A stretch of DNA of 39,120 bases. Origin: Lachnospiraceae bacterium. Lineage in GTDB: Bacteria > Bacillota > Clostridia > Lachnospirales > Lachnospiraceae. Below are positions 34,501-39,120 of this stretch, piece after piece. Position 1 is the stretch's first letter. Every line of letters begins with the position of its first letter. The position numbers were made by a program, and so were the translations under genes. The stretch is from the NCBI GenBank assembly GCA_024693925.1, contig JAILKH010000144.1, positions 1-39,120 on the forward strand. The letters are read 5' to 3'. The notes beneath the pieces were generated by a model that did no database searches, was not told the DNA's origin, and saw only the letters and a list, made by a program, of their open reading frames with translations.

Positions 34501-35292
34501 CTAAAACCGAATTAATGTACTTAAAAGAACCATCATCAATATAATAATTTCACAGCATTGCACAAACCATCCCGCCAAATCCCCCGTAATGCCTCCGAAA
34601 TGTTTATAAGACATATTTCTGTAGTATACAAACATACTTGCAGACGGTATAATTAACGGAAAAGCTTCTTCTTTAAAAACCGACAAAATCACAATAACAA
34701 GAACAATCAGCATTACAACCAGCACCCTTATATTTCCTTTATCCTGAGCCGCCGAGATATCACTTACCATTCCGTCGTTTTTTGCCTTTTTAAATTTTAA
34801 TACCGCAATTGCAGACATTACTCTCGAAATTACATATCCGGAAAAGACAGAATAAACCGAATAATCATTTGCCATTCCATCCATATTTCTTTTTGTAAGC
34901 TCCGTCCACAATATATAGCTTAATAATATATAGCATATCGCACCTATAACCGCAAATGCCCCCACATGCGGGTCTTTAAGTATCTTCAGTCTTTTTTCTC
35001 TGTCACCGTATGAACTTATCGCATCCACCGTATCCATATATCCATCCATATGAATACCACCGGTAATAAACAGGGGTAACAGTGTCATACATCCTCCAAT
35101 AAGAGAAGCTCCGCAATCATATTTCCTCAATAAATTATAACAAAAAAAAGAAAAAACCGCGATGATCACTCCCACTATCGGAAAAGCACACATACTATAC
35201 TTTAAATCTTTGTCTTTCCACTCAAATTGAGGCATAGGAATTATTGAATACGTAGACAGCGCCACTATTACAGATCTTAATATACTAATCAT
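34501..35292 (-). CDS. cobS: adenosylcobinamide-GDP ribazoletransferase CobS
   Basis: CobS joins adenosylcobinamide-GDP with alpha-ribazole in the last step of the coenzyme B12 nucleotide loop. The family motifs are intact: GGIHMDGYMDTVDA, SYGDREKRLKILKDPHVGAFAV and FGGITGDLAGWF. About seven hydrophobic segments place it in the membrane. It overlaps the end of the CbiA gene by four bases (ATGA), so the two are translationally coupled. Confidence 0.96.
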   Translation of the reverse strand: MISILRSVIVALSTYSIIPMPQFEWKDKDLKYSMCAFPIVGVIIAVFSFFCYNLLRKYDCGASLIGGCMTLLPLFITGGIHMDGYMDTVDAISSYGDREKRLKILKDPHVGAFAVIGAICYILLSYILWTELTKRNMDGMANDYSVYSVFSGYVISRVMSAIAVLKFKKAKNDGMVSDISAAQDKGNIRVLVVMLIVLVIVILSVFKEEAFPLIIPSASMFVYYRNMSYKHFGGITGDLAGWFVQCCEIIILMMVLLSTLIRF

Positions 35293-36761
35293 TTTATTGT
35301 ATTTCCATATTCAAAACATTTACTCAAAAAGTTTTTATATGCGGTAATATTTCCGAATGCATATATATGAAGAAATCCGGCCGCCAGCATATCCTTGTGA
35401 AACATACATCTGTATGAGCCTCCGGCCATAGGTTTTTTTGCTTCAAAATCATTTCCGTTTAAGGAACAATCATAATAATGAAACTCATGGGCGAGTAATT
35501 CCGTTCCCTTTTCTCCATATATACCATCTTCCAATGCCGTAGCTTCAACGTATCCAAACCTGACAGACTTACCGGTATTATAAGCAATCCCATCAATCAC
35601 TCCGCACATCCGGTATTCATTATCTTCCAAATCCCTCAATGATCTTTGTAAATATAAAAAACCTCCGCATTCCGCGATTACCGGAAGGCCTTTCTTCAGA
35701 GCCTCATTAACTGACCTTAACATTGATGTGTTCTTTGATAATTTTTCTGCATAATACTCCGGATATCCGCCATATAATATCAAACCATTTATATCATCCG
35801 GTAATCTTTCATCCCTCACAGGAGAAAAATATACTATATTAACGCCCATTTGTTTAATAAAACGGATATTATCATCGTAATAAAAGGAAAACGCTTCATC
35901 TCTGGCAATTGCAACGGTAATTTTTTCCCCTTTTTGATTTTTATCCTCAAAATAGTTCACTGTCTCCAATATTGGCTCCGGAATCTTCGTATCCGGCGCC
36001 GGTGCGTCCCCGGCTATTTTTAATATTTCCTTAAGCTCCACCGATTCAGCCAGCTTTTCGGCAGTAATATCTATCTTTAGATTTATTCTATCTATTTCTT
36101 CTGCCTGCATCAATCCCAAATGTCTTGACGGAATCTCTATATCCTTAATTTTAGGCAGATATCCTATAACCTTTATATTACAATAATTTTCAACAACTGA
36201 TTTTATTCTTTCATAATAAGCCGGTGAAACCTTATTTAATATTATTGCTTTAATATTATTGTCTTTTTTATAATCCAGTATCCCTTTGATCATGGAAGAT
36301 AAAGTAACGCTTACCGCTGAAGCATCGGCAACAAGAACCACCGGCGATCTTGTGACCCTTGCGATTTCATATGTGCTGGCCCGCTCGCTTATTCCGGCTA
36401 AGCCGTCATAATAACCCATCACACCTTCTATCAGCGTAAGATCGGAGTCGTCACAAAAGGCAGAAAGAAGATAATTAAGGATTTCAGGTTCACAAAAATA
36501 TGAATCAAGATTTCCGGTTTCCACAGATAAAGCCTTTCTGTGAAAAGAAGGATCCACATAATCGGGACCGCATTTACGGGCAGATACCTTTAATCCTTTT
36601 TTTATAAAAGCCCTTATAAGTCCCATGGTAATCATTGTTTTACCACAGCCACTCTTCATCCCGGCAATCACCACTCTGTTGATCTTCTTTTTTTGATTAT
36701 ATGTGTCCGTCAAAGCCTTATTTTCTTTTATTTTTATTATATGATTATATGTATCCGCCAA
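35289..36761 (-). CDS. cbiA: cobyrinate a,c-diamide synthase CbiA/CobB
   Basis: This ATP-dependent amidotransferase makes cobyrinic acid a,c-diamide in cobalamin synthesis. The P-loop IAGMKSGCGKTMIT and KCGPDYVDPSFH mark the N-terminal domain. A class I glutamine amidotransferase domain with nucleophile Cys in AECGGFLYLQ and a C-terminal HEFHYYDC follows. The start is uncertain: there is no ATG before residue ~35. The frame can begin at TTG 36761, at a later TTG, or at a GTG just before VIAGMKSG. The first ~25 residues (ADTYNHIIKIKENKALTDTYN) are translated tandem repeat, so they may be untranslated in reality. Confidence 0.93.
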   Translation of the reverse strand: MADTYNHIIKIKENKALTDTYNQKKKINRVVIAGMKSGCGKTMITMGLIRAFIKKGLKVSARKCGPDYVDPSFHRKALSVETGNLDSYFCEPEILNYLLSAFCDDSDLTLIEGVMGYYDGLAGISERASTYEIARVTRSPVVLVADASAVSVTLSSMIKGILDYKKDNNIKAIILNKVSPAYYERIKSVVENYCNIKVIGYLPKIKDIEIPSRHLGLMQAEEIDRINLKIDITAEKLAESVELKEILKIAGDAPAPDTKIPEPILETVNYFEDKNQKGEKITVAIARDEAFSFYYDDNIRFIKQMGVNIVYFSPVRDERLPDDINGLILYGGYPEYYAEKLSKNTSMLRSVNEALKKGLPVIAECGGFLYLQRSLRDLEDNEYRMCGVIDGIAYNTGKSVRFGYVEATALEDGIYGEKGTELLAHEFHYYDCSLNGNDFEAKKPMAGGSYRCMFHKDMLAAGFLHIYAFGNITAYKNFLSKCFEYGNTIK

Positions 36762-36880
36762 AGCCTTATCTTCTTTATTTTTATTATTATATTATATATA
36801 TCCGTCAAAGCCTTATCTTCTGTAATTTAATTTTTGGGACATTTGTATCCGTCAAAACTTTATCTTCTTTAATTTTTTGA
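36704..36880. repeat. decayed ~47-bp tandem repeat at the start of cbiA
   Basis: Four imperfect copies begin with TCCGTCAAAGCCTTATCTTC-like sequence at 36706, 36754, 36801 and 36848 (spacing 48, 47 and 47). The rest of each unit is A/T-rich with runs such as TTTTTATTAT. The first two lie inside the possible cbiA coding frame, the last two upstream of it. The array fills most of the 168-base gap to the DUF445 gene. Confidence 0.9.
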
Positions 36881-36929
36881 TGCCTCCAATTGCTTTATAT
36901 CTCCCCTGCTTCCCTTTATTCTCATACCC

Positions 36930-37808
36930 TCAAAGCAACAGATTAAGCAATCCTATTACAACACCTATAAGAGCTCCCAGACTGATAATAGAATTTAGTT
37001 CTTTCTTCATAACGGACAGGATCATTTTTTCCAATTCGTCCACATCCATTGCATTTATTTTATCCGATACGATTCCTGCTATGTTTAAATGAGACAACAA
37101 TGTGTCCATATTATTGGATATAACCGACCTATAACTTCCAAGGATGGTATTGCGTATGGTATTTTCCTTTATTCCGGCATTTTCCAACAGTTCTACAACT
37201 GTTTTATCATCCAGGGAATCTATTTTTCCCTTTACGATCGAACTGATATAATCTGTTCCATTTTCCGACAACGCTTCCTGAAGATCCTTTGATATCGAAG
37301 TTGTCAGGGAATCAATCCTATCATCCGATATCAGCCATCCTAATTTCTTTTTGTTTATTTTTTCCCGAATATATTCATTACCATATTCTTTCATTAACTG
37401 CGAAACATCTATAGATCTAATTATTTCTTCAGCAATTATTTTACTGATGGCAACCTTCTTATTATCATAGATTTCCGGTGATTTTCCTGATAATTCACAG
37501 ATTTCTTCTCTTATCCTAACACCGCAGTGCTTCATTATCGTACCTGCTATTTCATTTTCCGTTTCCGGAGACATCAATATCTTCTCTACATCCTCGCGGG
37601 TCAACAGAGAATCCGCAACCGCATTACCGATTGCAGTCGCCAGCCTTTCCTTACCCTTCGGTATCGCTCCGGGTGTAAATGGCAAAACACGACCAAACAC
37701 TTTCACTTCATGTTTTGGATAAAACAGCATTTTAACAGCTATCATATTTGTAAAATAACCGATTATCCCCCCTATAAGGGGACCGGATATATATTTGATC
37801 CATTCCAT
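36930..37808 (-). CDS. DUF445 family membrane protein (YheB-like)
   Basis: The 292-residue protein starts with a membrane segment (ISGPLIGGIIGYFTNMIAVKML) and the family hallmark LPFTPGAIPKGKERLATAIGNAV. A helical middle part and a C-terminal hydrophobic helix (IISLGALIGVVIGLLNLLL) follow. DUF445 proteins are widespread in Firmicutes and of unknown function. A GGAG site and an extended -10 promoter (37853-37882) support the start. It is followed by the cobalamin genes, with the repeat array between them. Confidence 0.92.
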   Translation of the reverse strand: MEWIKYISGPLIGGIIGYFTNMIAVKMLFYPKHEVKVFGRVLPFTPGAIPKGKERLATAIGNAVADSLLTREDVEKILMSPETENEIAGTIMKHCGVRIREEICELSGKSPEIYDNKKVAISKIIAEEIIRSIDVSQLMKEYGNEYIREKINKKKLGWLISDDRIDSLTTSISKDLQEALSENGTDYISSIVKGKIDSLDDKTVVELLENAGIKENTIRNTILGSYRSVISNNMDTLLSHLNIAGIVSDKINAMDVDELEKMILSVMKKELNSIISLGALIGVVIGLLNLLL

Positions 37809-37852
37809 TATTATTTCTCCGAATCTATATCTGCCGAATTTACATTATGGTT

Positions 37853-37882
37853 ATTATATCATGTATCCATACTCAACAACAA
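37853..37882 (-). promoter_or_regulatory. extended -10 promoter for the DUF445 gene
   Basis: On the minus strand TGATATAAT (37853-37861) is a perfect extended -10 element; TTGTTG (37877-37882) lies 18 bases before the -10 hexamer. The start codon is ~45 bases downstream. Confidence 0.6.
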
Positions 37883-38021
37883 TAAATTGCTTTTTGACGA
37901 CAGTGGAATTTTACCCCGGAAAAACCGGGTATAACGGAATATATCGCTGACCATCCGCAGTCCCGGCAAATATACATCTTCATATTTAATTTATTTATAA
38001 TGATCCTTGACTTTTTTATTC

Positions 38022-38057
38022 GTAAAACAAAAGAACTACCACTTACGTGATAGTCCT
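38022..38057 (-). terminator. Rho-independent terminator of the small RNA
   Basis: On the minus strand AGGACUAUCAC (38047-38057) and GUGGUAGUUCU (38032-38042) form an 11-bp stem with two G-U pairs and a GUAA tetraloop. UUUGUUUU follows. Confidence 0.87.
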
Positions 38058-38160
38058 CTTATAGCAAGATTTCTTAGGGGGTAAGAAAGCCTTGCCATAT
38101 TGTGGGGAAATCTTGGGTCTTGACAAGGAGATGAAACCACAAGATTTTGTAACAAGACAC
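38022..38160 (-). ncRNA. candidate small RNA with C-rich hairpin loops
   Basis: This ~135-base minus-strand unit has its own promoter (38165-38193) and terminator (38022-38057) and no reading frame of note. Hairpin 1 pairs AAAUCUUG (38140-38147) with CAAGAUUU (38108-38115), extended by GGUUU/AGACC; its 13-base loop reads CAUCUCCUUGUCA. A single-stranded UUUCCCCACA follows. Hairpin 2 (38064-38095) pairs GCAAG/CUUGC and UUUCUUA/UAAGAAA around a loop of five C. C-rich loops like these, complementary to GGAG-type ribosome binding sites, are known in trans-acting small RNAs of Gram-positive bacteria, such as the Rsa RNAs. No known family or riboswitch was recognised, and the regulatory role is inference. 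Confidence 0.72.
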
Positions 38161-38164
38161 CATT

Positions 38165-38193
38165 ATATTACCATATTTAGTATTATTTATCAA
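38165..38193 (-). promoter_or_regulatory. promoter of the candidate small RNA
   Basis: On the minus strand, -35 TTGATA (38188-38193) and -10 TAATAT (38165-38170) are exactly 17 bases apart. The -35 overlaps the stop codon of the upstream helix-turn-helix gene. The predicted start is near 38157-38160. Confidence 0.7.
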
Positions 38194-38864
38194 GACTTTT
38201 TCCTTCTTTTTGCATCCATTATTAATTTATCCAAATAACTCTCGTAATCTTCGCTTGATATATATTCATCATAGTAATCCTGCGCACTTCTTCTGTGTCC
38301 CTCATATATATTACTAATTGTATTAGCAGTTCCCATCTCTTTATCTTTATCTTTATTATTTTCAATGTTCTTATTTATATTATCCGATCTGCTCTTATCC
38401 TTCTTAGGAACATCTACCTCTTTGTTTGCTTTTGCATTTTTAGCATATATATTTGGTTTTGTTTTTATATAATTCAGATCTGATTCCAATCTTGTGTATT
38501 TTCCCAGATCCAGTAAATGGTAATATTTTATCAACATCAAGTTTATATAAGTTGGGGTTTTATTTTTCCCACAGTACCAGTCTTCAACTGTTCTTATGGG
38601 AATACAGAAAGTATGTGATAATTCGCTTTTTTTAACCTCCGATCTGTCAGCTATCTCCTTAAAGGTCATCTTTCTGGCTTTATATATATTCCTCAACATA
38701 TAAATGTAATCATCAAGATCCAGACCTATACTCTCAAATTTAAAAATTTTAACCGAAGCTGCCATATCTTTTATGAATTCATCTTCATCTGTATATACAT
38801 CTGCCGTCATCCACAATTTATGAAACATTTTATCAGTCAGTATTTTCAATCTCGTTTTTTTCAA
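38190..38864 (-). CDS. helix-turn-helix domain protein of unknown function
   Basis: This 224-residue protein has a HTH core at ~residues 60-115 (MTFKEIADRSEVKKSELSHT, then IPIRTVEDWYCGKNKTPTYI). The second half, IPxRTxxxWxxGKxxPxxY, is common in small Clostridia regulators that begin with a HTH of the Cro/C1 or XRE kind. A Lys/Asn/Asp-rich linker (~140-180) and a helical end follow. The start is a TTG (38864) with a weak AGGTAAGAG site; an internal ATG at codon 13 has none. The gene ends on the small RNA promoter. Its targets are unknown. Confidence 0.7.
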   Translation of the reverse strand: MKKTRLKILTDKMFHKLWMTADVYTDEDEFIKDMAASVKIFKFESIGLDLDDYIYMLRNIYKARKMTFKEIADRSEVKKSELSHTFCIPIRTVEDWYCGKNKTPTYINLMLIKYYHLLDLGKYTRLESDLNYIKTKPNIYAKNAKANKEVDVPKKDKSRSDNINKNIENNKDKDKEMGTANTISNIYEGHRRSAQDYYDEYISSEDYESYLDKLIMDAKRRKKS

Positions 38865-39120
38865 TTTCTCTTACCTGCCTTATTTTATTTCTTTTTTATA
38901 TCATTATTCATAATCATTTGATATTATATATCTGTGTATGATCCTTTTATTAACCCGTGAAACATTATGTTATCCGGATTATCAATTTTAATACCACGTA
39001 TTACGTGGTATTGTTTTTTATAAATCAATGAATTTATGCGTTGTCTATCAATTTTAATATTTTTTTATTTTCAATATCGTTTCACATTATGTAAATCTTT
39101 ATCTCTTAAAGCCACGTAAT
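38865..39120. other. AT-rich upstream region with a palindrome and dispersed repeats
   Basis: No gene is visible here. It holds a perfect 21-base palindrome ATACCACGTA-T-TACGTGGTAT (38991-39011), a 14-base direct repeat TATCAATTTTAATA (38980-38993 and 39046-39059), two ACATTATGT copies (at ~38962 and ~39085), and an inverted GTGAAAC/GTTTCAC pair. The last bases, CCACGTAAT, repeat half of the palindrome, and the window ends there. A promoter TTAATA-N17-TATATA is possible but weak. It is probably the control region of the helix-turn-helix gene. Confidence 0.55.

Noticed and set aside
34484-34501. CCGGT-CTAT-ACCGG hairpin after cobS
   Set aside because: The stem is short and no T-run follows on the minus strand, so it is not supported as a terminator.
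36704-36880. CRISPR or iteron array before cbiA
   Set aside because: The units are contiguous and decayed, the intervening parts are A/T-rich versions of the same unit, and no cas or replication gene is near.
37911-37932. Hairpin ACCCCGG-AAAAA-CCGGGT as a terminator
   Set aside because: Neither strand has a T-run after the stem, so it is at most a minor structure upstream of the DUF445 promoter.
38022-38160. Ends of an IS200/IS605-type element or a non-autonomous palindrome element
   Set aside because: The hairpins could suggest this, but no transposase or TnpB is nearby. The promoter plus terminator arrangement on one strand explains the region better as a small RNA.

Overview
The window looks like chromosomal DNA of an anaerobic Clostridia species, most likely Lachnospiraceae from a gut or rumen. 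This is inferred from the moderate-to-low G+C, the strong GGAGG-type ribosome binding sites and the gene families present: cytoplasmic GH51/GH43/GH26/GH13 enzymes, a DUF3737 protein, a DUF6171-like protein and a TetM-like GTPase fused to a nuclease domain. Almost all genes lie on the minus strand. The plus-strand exceptions are an amino-acid ABC transporter at the left edge, an amylase/Nudix pair in the middle and one gene remnant.

Layout. 1-2500: promoter, permease, ATPase and lipoprotein of a polar amino-acid ABC transporter, closed by a hairpin terminator. 2514-10820 (minus): a plant-polysaccharide cluster in transcription order GH43, a small Cys-rich protein, GH51 arabinofuranosidase, LacI-type regulator, TetM-like/NYN fusion and an alpha/beta hydrolase. 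A 38-bp near-perfect palindrome with the LacI-family core AAACGTTT sits on the GH43 promoter. 10816-13150: a cyclic-nucleotide-binding protein without a DNA-binding domain, and an EAL protein with a degenerate GGDEF. 13202-16934: DUF3737 beta-helix, metallo-beta-lactamase-fold hydrolase and a tannase-like lipoprotein. 17115-18704: a purine-type NCS2 permease of visibly higher G+C, preceded by a 24-codon reading frame with an ideal ribosome binding site. 18771-21172 (plus): GH13 amylase and Nudix hydrolase.

21213-25717 (minus): MATE exporter, then an OhrR-like peroxide-sensing regulator with a radical SAM protein, glutathione peroxidase and nitroreductase behind a consensus promoter. 25879-26486: a decayed Gfo/Idh/MocA oxidoreductase. 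26531-28650: two COG0523 (CobW-type) GTPases in one transcription unit, one of them joined to a YcgQ/DUF1980-like C-terminal domain. 28684-34435: MoaC, a Ca2+/cation exchanger, a class B sortase, GH26 mannanase and a 702-residue, extremely acidic, repeat-rich membrane protein with an N-terminal zinc ribbon. 34501-37882: CobS, CbiA/CobB (its start region made of decayed 47-bp tandem repeats) and a DUF445 membrane protein. 38022-38193: an unannotated small RNA candidate with its own promoter, two hairpins with C-rich loops and a terminator. 38190-39120: a helix-turn-helix protein and an AT-rich, repeat-rich upstream region running off the edge.

The best candidates for something undescribed are the small RNA at 38022-38160, the TetM-like/Rae1-like fusion inside a carbohydrate operon, the acidic zinc-ribbon membrane protein, and the 24-codon frame ahead of the purine permease. 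All functions come from reading motifs; no database search was possible.
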